Of a DNA stretch of 64,000 nucleotides, positions 44,468 through 52,168 are shown piece after piece. This stretch comes from an uncultured Barnesiella sp. (GTDB lineage Bacteria > Bacteroidota > Bacteroidia > Bacteroidales > Barnesiellaceae_A). The stretch is taken from contig CALUJY010000010.1 in the NCBI GenBank assembly GCA_944321085.1, forward strand, positions 1 through 64,000. The letters run 5' to 3'. The notes under the pieces are model-generated. The model searched no databases. It was not told where the DNA came from and saw only the letters and a program-made list of their open reading frames with translations. The position numbers were made by a program, and so were the translations under genes. Each line of letters begins with the position of its first letter. The stretch's first letter is position 1.

Positions 44468-45397
44468 ATGAGAAAAATTATCGGCATAGGAGAAACCATT
44501 CTCGACATTATCTTTCGCAACGGGCAACCTTCAAAAGCCGTGCCCGGCGGCTCGACGTTCAATACGACAATCTCCTTAGGACGTTTGGGCGCCGATGTTT
44601 CTCTCATCACTGAATTGGGTAGCGACACCGTAGGTGACACCATCGCCACCTTTATGCAAGAAAACAACGTGGGCACACAATATATAGACCGCTATTGTGC
44701 CGAAGAGGGCAAGACACCCATTTCGCTTGCATTCCTCGACGAAAACAACAATGCTCACTACTCTTTCTATCACCAATATCCTACCGACCGCCTCGACGTG
44801 GTATGGCCTCGCATCGACAACGATGACATTATCATTTTCGGATCTTATTTCTCTATCAACCCTTTGCTGCGACAACGCATCACCGACATCATCGAGTATG
44901 CACAAATAAGAAAAGCCATCATATATTACGACCCCAACTTCCGCGCCGCTCACAGCCATGAGGCTATGAAGCTGATGCCCGCCGTACTCGAAAATCTGGA
45001 ATATGCCGACATCGTACGGGGTTCATCGGAAGACTTCGAAATACTATTCAAGCAAACCGATGCCGAAAAAACCTACCTCAACAACATCAAATTCTACTGT
45101 CCCAACTTCATATATACCCGTGGCGGCGAGAGTGTAGACCTATTTTGCACCAACGGACACCGCCACTTCGACGTCGAAGCGGTAACACCCGTCAGCACCA
45201 TAGGCGCCGGCGATACTTTCAACGCAGGCATACTGTATGGGCTCATCAAGCACGACATCACCCGCGACAAGCTCTACAACCTCACACCCGACGAATGGGC
45301 TGTGATCATAGATTATGCCCTGTCGTTCTCGGCACAGGTATGCCTTAGCGAAGAAAACTACCTCCCTACCGGCTATGCCACCGAGCACAAACTCTAA
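44468..45397 (+). CDS. PfkB-family sugar kinase
   Basis: Ribokinase-like kinase of 309 residues. The N-terminal substrate motif GGSTFNTTISLGRLGADVSLI and the catalytic anion hole with base D249 in IGAGDTFNAG are present. The sugar is not evident: the lid and substrate loops do not match fructokinase, ribokinase or KdgK closely enough for me to choose. Pairing with a KdsD-type isomerase suggests a sugar phosphate of related metabolism. An alternative is a fructokinase-like enzyme with unrelated use. Confidence 0.85.
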   Translation: MRKIIGIGETILDIIFRNGQPSKAVPGGSTFNTTISLGRLGADVSLITELGSDTVGDTIATFMQENNVGTQYIDRYCAEEGKTPISLAFLDENNNAHYSFYHQYPTDRLDVVWPRIDNDDIIIFGSYFSINPLLRQRITDIIEYAQIRKAIIYYDPNFRAAHSHEAMKLMPAVLENLEYADIVRGSSEDFEILFKQTDAEKTYLNNIKFYCPNFIYTRGGESVDLFCTNGHRHFDVEAVTPVSTIGAGDTFNAGILYGLIKHDITRDKLYNLTPDEWAVIIDYALSFSAQVCLSEENYLPTGYATEHKL

Positions 45398-45444
45398 TTT
45401 TCGATTAACGAAGCAGATAGCACACAGGATATCACTTTTTTTCT

Positions 45445-45452
45445 TACCTTTG
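45445..45452 (+). promoter_or_regulatory. Putative -7 box for the DEAD-box helicase gene
   Basis: TACCTTTG, 108 bases before the ATG at 45561. No matching -33 element. The long leader could carry cold-related control as in other RNA helicase genes, but nothing specific is visible. Confidence 0.4.
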
Positions 45453-45560
45453 CGCCCGATTTTACAAATAGGGCTTCTCGTTTATAGCCATACATGCTCT
45501 GCTCGAAGAGACATCGATAGCTGCCCCACACGGTATATAGCCCCCAATTTTACATAAATA

Positions 45561-47384
45561 ATGAAGACATTCCAAGAGTTAGGCATCGAAGCTCCCATCC
45601 TGAAAGCCATCGAAGAGTTAGGCTACCAAACGCCCATGCCCGTACAAGAACAAGTCATCCCGCATCTGCTCAGAGAAGATACCGACCTCATCGCTTTGGC
45701 TCAAACCGGAACAGGAAAAACCGCAGCTTTCGGGCTACCGCTGTTGCAACGCATCGTCATAAACGACCTTTACCCGCAAGCCCTCATCCTTGCACCGACC
45801 CGTGAGCTATGTCTGCAAATAGCCGACGACCTCGCCGACTACTCGAAATACCTCGACAATCTGCGCATCACACCCGTCTACGGCGGCGCAAGCATCGAGG
45901 TACAAATACGCTCCCTGCGCAAAGGCACTCATATCGTAGTGGCTACACCGGGCAGACTTATCGACCTCGTAAAACGCCATTGCGTGTCGTTAGAGAAAAT
46001 CTCTACCGTCATCATGGACGAAGCCGACGAGATGCTCAACATGGGATTCCTCGACAGCATCAACGAAATACTGTCGTTCATCCCCGAAGAACGTAAAATG
46101 CTCCTCTTCTCGGCCACAATGCCCTCAGGCGTAGAACAGATAGCCCGCAACTACATGCACAACCCGCAAGAGATTGTCGTAGGAAGCCGAAACGAAGGTG
46201 CCGAAAACATACGGCACGTATATTATATGGTATCGGCCAAAGACAAGTATCTTGCCCTTAAACGCATTGCCGACTTTTGCCCCAATATATACGGTATCAT
46301 ATTTTGTCGTACCCGGCGTGAGACACAAGAGATTGCCGACGCACTCATCGCCGACGGATACAATGCCGACGCCCTGCACGGCGACCTCTCGCAGGCACAA
46401 CGCGACATTGTGATGCAAAAATTTCGTCTGCGCAACCTGCAACTGCTCGTCGCTACCGACGTTGCGGCGCGCGGGCTCGACGTGACCGACCTCACACACG
46501 TCATCAATTACGGACTGCCCGACGATATAGAAACTTATACTCACCGCAGCGGACGTACAGGACGTGCCGGCAAATCGGGCATATCGGTATCTATCGTACA
46601 CAGCCGCGAGAAAGGCAAGATACGCGCCATAGAGAAAATAATAGGAAAGAAATTTGAGCGCGAGCACATCCCGTCGGGGCAACAGATATGTGAGAAACAG
46701 TTGTTCAACTGGGTCGATCGCATAGAAAAGGTAGAAATCAACGAGTCGGAGATAGAACCGCTGTTGCCGCCCATCTTCCGCCGCCTTTCGTGGCTCGACG
46801 AGCAAGACCTCATCCGTCGCTTCGTTTCGCTCGAATTTAACCGCCTCCTCGAATACTACCGCGATGCCCCCGACATAGACCTGCCCGACGAAGCTCCTCG
46901 CGAGCGGAAGGAGAAAGAGAAGACAAAGAAAAACGAAGGGGCAAAACGCGAAAAAGGCTCGTGCGTTGCCGAACGCGGATTTGCCCGGCTCTTTGTCAAC
47001 CAAGGCCGTGCATCGGGCTGCTTCCCGGCCAACCTTATAGAGCTTATTAACAGCAACGTACCGGGACGCATCAACATAGGCCGGATAGACCTTTTTGCCG
47101 ATTATTCGCTCATAGACGTGGAGGAGAAAGCCGCACAAAAGGTAATCGCGGCACTCAAACATGCCGATTTCTTCGGTAACCGGGTTTATGCCGAGATAGC
47201 CAATCCCGACAAGAAATATGGCATCGACAAGAAAAACCGTTGGGAAAAGGCCAAAAACAAGAGTGCCCGTACGGCCGCCTACGACAGGCACAAAGACCGC
47301 TCATCCCGAAAAGAGGCCAAACAAAACGGATATAACTACGAAATCTTCTCTAAGAAAACGACACCGCGCAAACGCCGCAAATAA
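45561..47384 (+). CDS. DEAD-box RNA helicase with DbpA-type RNA-binding domain
   Basis: ATP-dependent RNA helicase of 607 residues. Q motif (MKTFQELGIEAPILKAIEELGYQTPMPVQEQ), motif I AQTGTGKT (47-54), DEAD (about 154-157), SAT, and motif VI HRSGRTGRAG. After a spacer comes a Lys/Glu-rich linker (RERKEKEKTKKNEGAKREKG) and an RRM-like DbpA domain (about 470-555: RLFVNQGRASGCFPANLIELI... IGRIDLFADYSLIDVE), then a basic tail. This layout is that of CsdA/DeaD helicases for ribosome assembly and structured-RNA unwinding. Single gene with its own terminator. Confidence 0.94.
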   Translation: MKTFQELGIEAPILKAIEELGYQTPMPVQEQVIPHLLREDTDLIALAQTGTGKTAAFGLPLLQRIVINDLYPQALILAPTRELCLQIADDLADYSKYLDNLRITPVYGGASIEVQIRSLRKGTHIVVATPGRLIDLVKRHCVSLEKISTVIMDEADEMLNMGFLDSINEILSFIPEERKMLLFSATMPSGVEQIARNYMHNPQEIVVGSRNEGAENIRHVYYMVSAKDKYLALKRIADFCPNIYGIIFCRTRRETQEIADALIADGYNADALHGDLSQAQRDIVMQKFRLRNLQLLVATDVAARGLDVTDLTHVINYGLPDDIETYTHRSGRTGRAGKSGISVSIVHSREKGKIRAIEKIIGKKFEREHIPSGQQICEKQLFNWVDRIEKVEINESEIEPLLPPIFRRLSWLDEQDLIRRFVSLEFNRLLEYYRDAPDIDLPDEAPRERKEKEKTKKNEGAKREKGSCVAERGFARLFVNQGRASGCFPANLIELINSNVPGRINIGRIDLFADYSLIDVEEKAAQKVIAALKHADFFGNRVYAEIANPDKKYGIDKKNRWEKAKNKSARTAAYDRHKDRSSRKEAKQNGYNYEIFSKKTTPRKRRK

Positions 47385-47458
47385 TACGCACCACCTTTTC
47401 TATCGCGCCCCATTGCAGTGTAAGCACCTACCGACACTATAACATTACGATACTTGTC

Positions 47459-47500
47459 CGATAATCCCAAACCCGACAGTAGGTTTGGGATTATCGTTTT
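47459..47500 (+). terminator. DEAD-box helicase terminator
   Basis: Perfect 15-bp stem (cgataatcccaaacc 47459-47473 with 47482-47496), eight-base loop, followed by TTTT. It lies 75 bases past the helicase stop. Confidence 0.85.
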
Positions 47501-47602
47501 ATTAGCATATCACCACATTTCGAAAGCCACATACAGAAGTAATTCCACATCATATCGTTACAAATAGCGATTTGACAACTCTTTTTTACCAACTAATAGG
47601 GA

Positions 47603-47633
47603 TTGTTCAGCCCCATAAACGCTTATACTTTTG
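47603..47633 (+). promoter_or_regulatory. Promoter of the porin-imelysin-oxidoreductase cluster
   Basis: TTG (47603-47605), 20 bases, TACTTTTG (47626-47633). The leader to the porin ATG (47661) would be about 20 bases. No Fur-like or other repressor palindrome is evident to my reading. Confidence 0.6.
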
Positions 47634-47660
47634 CAACAAAATAATACAAATTGCAAAAGA

Positions 47661-48980
47661 ATGAAAGGAAAAGCCTTGCTCCTCATCCTTGGACTGACAA
47701 CGGCTCTCATGCCTGTCCATGCCGATAATAACGACCTCACTCCCCAATCAGAAAATACGAAAGAGACAACCAAAGTAGCACAAATTCTATCGCGTTTCAC
47801 CGTAGGAGGCTACGGCGAGGCGGTATATAGCTACAACTTTTATAGCGACAAATACACCCGTTACCTCTATCCCGAAAATTATAAAAACGAGACACACGGA
47901 CGCTTCGATTTACCCCACGTCGTGATTTACCTCGGATATGATTTCGGCAAAGGCTGGACTATGGGCAGCGAGATAGAATTTGAGCATGGGGGTACCGAAG
48001 CTGCAATAGAGATAGAAGAAGAGGAAGCCGGCGAATATGAAAGCGAAATAGAACGCGGCGGCGAGGTCGCGTTGGAACAATTCTGGATACAAAAATCTAT
48101 TTTTCCTCAACTCAATATCCGTATAGGACACATCATCGTGCCCGTTGGCGGTACCAACCAACACCACATGCCTACCGAATTTTTCGGCGTCTACCGTCCC
48201 GAGGGAGAGAACACCATACTACCCTGCACATGGCACGAAACAGGTATCAGCGTTTGGGGTCGCGCCGGCGACTGGCGATATGAAGTTCTTCTCATCCCGG
48301 GACTCGACTCCGACCGCTTCGGGCGTATGGGCTGGATACACGATGGCTCGGGAAGCCCTTACGAATTTAAGATAGGGAATGCCGTAGCCGGGGCTTTCCG
48401 TATCGACAACTACTCGGTCAAGGGATTACGCCTTTCATTGAGCGGCTACGTTGGCAACTCTTTCAGCAATACGCTGAGCGGAAATAAAGACAACACACGC
48501 TACAAAGGGGTCAAAGGTACGGTTGCCATAGGAGCTTTCGACTTCAATTACACAGGTTACAACTGCATTGTACGCGGCAACTTCGACTACGGCTACCTCA
48601 GCGATGCCGAGGCTATCTCAAAAGCCAATGCCAACATGAGCCAAAACTCGCCATCGTCACACCAAACAGTCGCTTCGGCAGCTATCGCCGGGGGCCTCGA
48701 AGCCGGGTATAATATCTTCGCACATATACCGTCGCTCAGCAAGAGAGGTCAAAAATTCTATCTCTTCGGTCGTTACGACTACTACGATTCGATGTACAAA
48801 ACCTCAACACCGCTCTACGAATATTGCGGTCGCAGCCGTATTGCAGCCGGCATCAACTACTACCCGTTGAAAGAAATCGTCATAAAAGGAGAATACTCGA
48901 TAGGATTGCTGAAAGCCCCCTACAACAACGAACCAGCCGTTTCGATAGGTATCGCATACGCCGGATTCTTCACAAAATAG
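47661..48980 (+). CDS. Outer-membrane beta-barrel porin with acidic segment
   Basis: Predicted outer-membrane porin of 439 residues: signal peptide (1-21, LLLILGLTTALMPVHA) then alternating beta-strands from FTVGGYGEAVYSYNF to a C-terminal SIGIAYAGFFTK ending close to an aromatic residue. It resembles short OprP/OprO-like and 'porin' families but no charged-ladder signature can be read. Residues 116-132 (IEIEEEEAGEYESEIER) are a run of ten acidic residues in a likely loop near the barrel mouth, which could attract cations; this is an inference. The start is ATG 47661. It leads the cluster with imelysin, di-heme oxidoreductase and CcsBA. Confidence 0.78.
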   Translation: MKGKALLLILGLTTALMPVHADNNDLTPQSENTKETTKVAQILSRFTVGGYGEAVYSYNFYSDKYTRYLYPENYKNETHGRFDLPHVVIYLGYDFGKGWTMGSEIEFEHGGTEAAIEIEEEEAGEYESEIERGGEVALEQFWIQKSIFPQLNIRIGHIIVPVGGTNQHHMPTEFFGVYRPEGENTILPCTWHETGISVWGRAGDWRYEVLLIPGLDSDRFGRMGWIHDGSGSPYEFKIGNAVAGAFRIDNYSVKGLRLSLSGYVGNSFSNTLSGNKDNTRYKGVKGTVAIGAFDFNYTGYNCIVRGNFDYGYLSDAEAISKANANMSQNSPSSHQTVASAAIAGGLEAGYNIFAHIPSLSKRGQKFYLFGRYDYYDSMYKTSTPLYEYCGRSRIAAGINYYPLKEIVIKGEYSIGLLKAPYNNEPAVSIGIAYAGFFTK

Positions 48981-49015
48981 CTCATTCAACATAGTCTAAC
49001 ATAAATTTTTATAAG

Positions 49016-50236
49016 ATGAACCACACGAAAAAATTCATGCAATCTCTCGGGGCAATAGCCACGGCAACAATTCTGTTAACAGCTATTCAGGCTTGCTCCG
49101 AGAACAACAACGAACCGCCTGCTCCGACCGACACAAAAGATACGGCCTTACAAGCAGCTATCACGGCATACGTCGACAATGCCGTAATACCGACCTACAA
49201 AACCATGGCCGATGAAGCCATCCTGTTGAGCAACCTCTGCGGGCAAGCCCGCGACTGTTTTATCGCAGGCGACATAGATGCAGCCAATAACCACATCTCA
49301 TTGGCCTGCCAACACTGGACGGCGTCGCGTGAAGCATGGGAACTCAGCGAAGCATGGCTCTACGGTGCAGCTGCCGATTACAACATAGACCCTCATATCG
49401 ACTCGTGGCCTCTCGACCGCACGGCTCTCGTTGCCCTTCTAAGCAACAGCTCTATGATGCAAAACATAGGCAATGGCGGAGCCGAATGGGTAAGCGCCAA
49501 CCTCGGTTACGGCCTGCTCGGGTTTCATGCCATAGAATACATGATTTATGAGTTATCGTCCGACGGGCTTACAAGCAGCCCGCGCAACCTAAGCCATCCT
49601 TTCGACGACGGAACAACAGTAACCGACAACCACATGATATATATGGCGGCCGTTGCCGAAGACTTGCGCAACCAATGCGTGCGGTTAGAAGCCTCTTGGG
49701 CGGGGATGAGCAACATTACCGCTGAAAAGCAAAATATACTTACGGAGGCCGAATTAGAACCGACACGCAACTATGGCGAGGATATGAAGAATGCCGGACG
49801 TGCCGGCAGCAGCTACCAAAGCCTCACGCTCGCAGCGCAACAGCTCATACAAGGCTGCATAGATATTGTAGACGAAGTAAACACGCAAAAGATAGGCCGC
49901 CCCAACAGTGGCACAAGTACCGAAGACAAAAGTTACATAGAATCGCCCTATGCGCTCAATTCGGTGGTTGACTTCGCCGATAACATCCGCAGCGTACGCA
50001 ATGCCTACGAAGGCATCGATAACACATCTTCTGTAAGTGACTACATTGCAACGGTGGCTCCCGACGTAGACACACAGGTACGCAATCTCATCGACGAATG
50101 TATCTCCAAAATAGAAGCTATCCCCGAGCCCTTTGCCAATCATGCCACCGGTAACGAAGCCGATGCAGCCATGGAAAGCCTTGGCAATCTGTCGAATGCC
50201 TTGGCCAAAGTCAATACCACTCTGCTACAAAACTAA
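49016..50236 (+). CDS. Imelysin-family (IrpA/ICMP-like) lipoprotein
   Basis: Lipoprotein of 406 residues with lipobox cysteine C27 (TAIQACSEN). The mature protein is helical and holds the imelysin GxHxxE motif G169-F170-H171-A-I-E174 (LLGFHAIEYMIYE), preceded by QARDCFIAGDIDAANNHISLACQHWTASREAWELSEAWLYG. Family members act in iron (or copper) handling in the periplasm; metal-binding is inferred from H171/E174. The name peptidase is historical, and no protease motif is needed. It follows the porin by 35 bases and precedes the CxxCH oxidoreductase. Confidence 0.9.
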   Translation: MNHTKKFMQSLGAIATATILLTAIQACSENNNEPPAPTDTKDTALQAAITAYVDNAVIPTYKTMADEAILLSNLCGQARDCFIAGDIDAANNHISLACQHWTASREAWELSEAWLYGAAADYNIDPHIDSWPLDRTALVALLSNSSMMQNIGNGGAEWVSANLGYGLLGFHAIEYMIYELSSDGLTSSPRNLSHPFDDGTTVTDNHMIYMAAVAEDLRNQCVRLEASWAGMSNITAEKQNILTEAELEPTRNYGEDMKNAGRAGSSYQSLTLAAQQLIQGCIDIVDEVNTQKIGRPNSGTSTEDKSYIESPYALNSVVDFADNIRSVRNAYEGIDNTSSVSDYIATVAPDVDTQVRNLIDECISKIEAIPEPFANHATGNEADAAMESLGNLSNALAKVNTTLLQN

Positions 50237-50244
50237 TCCCGACC

Positions 50245-50279
50245 AAACAGCCGGTTGAACAATCAGCAACCGGCTGTTT
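50245..50279 (+). terminator. Hairpin between imelysin and oxidoreductase genes
   Basis: Perfect 13-bp stem (aaacagccggttg 50245-50257 with 50267-50279) and nine-base loop, 8 bases past the imelysin stop. The T-tract is poor (TTTATCATAT), so it may attenuate, or protect the upstream mRNA, rather than fully end transcription. Confidence 0.65.
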
Positions 50280-50333
50280 ATCATATCCATTACGAACCTG
50301 TTATTACACAGAACCATCATTCCAATAAATAGC

Positions 50334-52067
50334 ATGAAACAAATCCGTTACTGCATATATTCCCTTCTTACTGTATATATTTTATGCGGCTGCAAGGAAG
50401 AAGAGTTGCCTCCGACTCCCACCCCATCGACAGAAGAGTTGCCCGACTGGTATTACGCTGGTGGAGAATTAGGCACTGCGTATCTGAGTACATCCAATGC
50501 CTACGAACAACCTACCCCGGTGGTAGAAGCCGATGGCGAAATGAACCGCCGATTCAAAAACGGCGAGGCTCTCTTTGAGCACATGTACATGTCGAACCAT
50601 AGCGGCGTACGCAGCGGTTTAGGCCCAGCATACGTACGCAGTTCGTGTATCCATTGCCACCCGGGATATGGTCATGGCAAACGCAATCCCGACGGCTTCT
50701 TCGAGACTTCATCTATCGGGAACGGCTGCCTGTTGGTCGTTTATAACCCCGACAACGACCAGTATGTAAGTTGGCTCACCGGTATGCCGCAAGGGCACGC
50801 CATCGAACCTTTCAAAGCGCCGCTCGACGAGACAAAGGTCATCATCACATGGCAAAAATATACCGACGAGTGGAACAACCGCTTTCCCGACGGTGAGACT
50901 TACGACCTCGAATACCCCGAAGTAACCATGTCGCCCGACGCTGTCTATGCCTACAACCGCGGTGTAGTAACCGACTTAGGCAACTACGAGGTGTTGTTAG
51001 AATCTACCATAGGTATTTACGGCACAGGATTGCTCGACGCCATCTCCGACGAAGACCTCAAAGCCCAATATGCCAAAGAAGAACGCGACGGCTTCCTGCC
51101 CAACGGTATCAATCCGGCATTTTTCCGAAACGGAGAGTGGGTAAAACAATACAGCAACACCAAAGCTACCGATGTAGCGCCGGGGTTCGACGCCGCCGGC
51201 GAGCAACACCCTTTCCGTTTTACCTACGCACTCAGCCGCGGCCCGCTGCAAGATGCCGCCGGAGCAAACGCCATGTGGAACATACCCAACGTTACACGCA
51301 GCAACCGCCGCTATCACTACCTCGACACCTATTTTGCCAATGCCGAGGGCGACGACAAAACCAAATTCGGCGGCAGTTCTTGGGTAAAGGCCTCGGCTTA
51401 CGACCCCGAAGTGCAAGCCGGATACCGCGACTACATTGAAAGGCTCGACCCTGAACGGAACCACCCGACATGGCACGCCGCCGACTACTCCGACAGCGAA
51501 TCGATAGCAACGGCCATTGCAGCCTACTTGTCGTCGAAAGAACTCGATGTCGAGATGGACGACGAAGACTACATCGACTTTATGGTTTGGCATCGCGGGC
51601 TGGCTGTCCCGGCCGTACGCAATATCGACAACTCTACCGTAACACGCGGCAAGGAACTCTTCGAGGAGATAGGTTGTGCCTATTGCCATCGACCCTCGTG
51701 GACTACCGGCGACGACAACTATTACGACCCTAACGGATTTTTCGCCCGCGGCGACAATCGTCTGCCTCGCTATCCCCGACAAACCATCTGGCCTTACTCC
51801 GACCTCATACAACATAAACTGCACATGAAGAACGACATACGTACCGGTTGGTGCCGCACCACACCTTTATGGGGACGCGGGTTGCACCAAATGTGCACCG
51901 GCTCGGTCACCGCCGACCGCCTGCACGACAACCGTGCCCGCAACGTTATAGAGGCCATCATGTGGCACGGTAATCCGCAAAGCGATGCCCGTTGGAGTGT
52001 CGAAGCATTCCGCAACCTTCCCAAAGCCGACCGCGATGCCATCGTAAAATTTATAGATTCTATCTGA
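50334..52067 (+). CDS. Di-heme c-type oxidoreductase lipoprotein (DHOR family)
   Basis: Lipoprotein of 577 residues: lipobox near C20 (YILCGCKEE). Two heme-attachment motifs, C105-I-H-C-H109 (SSCIHCHPGYG) and C448-A-Y-C-H452 (IGCAYCHRPSW), fit the di-heme oxidoreductase family (formerly DUF1111, sometimes called thiol oxidoreductase, related to cytochrome c peroxidases). Other landmarks are RFKNGEALFEHMY, FRFTYALSRGPLQDAAGANAMWNIPNVTRS and the C-terminal TTPLWGRGLHQMCTG and HDNRARNVIEAIMWHG. Electron source and substrate are unknown. In Proteobacteria the family is often encoded beside imelysins, as here. Confidence 0.9.
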   Translation: MKQIRYCIYSLLTVYILCGCKEEELPPTPTPSTEELPDWYYAGGELGTAYLSTSNAYEQPTPVVEADGEMNRRFKNGEALFEHMYMSNHSGVRSGLGPAYVRSSCIHCHPGYGHGKRNPDGFFETSSIGNGCLLVVYNPDNDQYVSWLTGMPQGHAIEPFKAPLDETKVIITWQKYTDEWNNRFPDGETYDLEYPEVTMSPDAVYAYNRGVVTDLGNYEVLLESTIGIYGTGLLDAISDEDLKAQYAKEERDGFLPNGINPAFFRNGEWVKQYSNTKATDVAPGFDAAGEQHPFRFTYALSRGPLQDAAGANAMWNIPNVTRSNRRYHYLDTYFANAEGDDKTKFGGSSWVKASAYDPEVQAGYRDYIERLDPERNHPTWHAADYSDSESIATAIAAYLSSKELDVEMDDEDYIDFMVWHRGLAVPAVRNIDNSTVTRGKELFEEIGCAYCHRPSWTTGDDNYYDPNGFFARGDNRLPRYPRQTIWPYSDLIQHKLHMKNDIRTGWCRTTPLWGRGLHQMCTGSVTADRLHDNRARNVIEAIMWHGNPQSDARWSVEAFRNLPKADRDAIVKFIDSI

Positions 52068-52096
52068 TGCCTAAGCGATAATATCACCTTTCACCG

Positions 52097-52141
52097 CAGG
52101 AGACATATTGCCGATCTCAGCATAAGGCAGTATGCCTCCTG
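52097..52141 (+). terminator. Hairpin between oxidoreductase and ccsBA
   Basis: A 16-bp stem with one mismatch and one G-U pair (52097-52112 with 52126-52141, arm caggagacatattgcc) and 13-base loop, followed by TTTCCGATT. It lies 30 bases past the oxidoreductase stop and 28 before ccsBA. Confidence 0.55.
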
Positions 52142-52168
52142 TTTCCGATTAACCCAAGCCTCACCATC

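Noticed and set aside
46125-47291. 388-codon minus-strand frame opposite the helicase
   Set aside because: Shadow of the DEAD-box gene, with no family resemblance and atypical composition.
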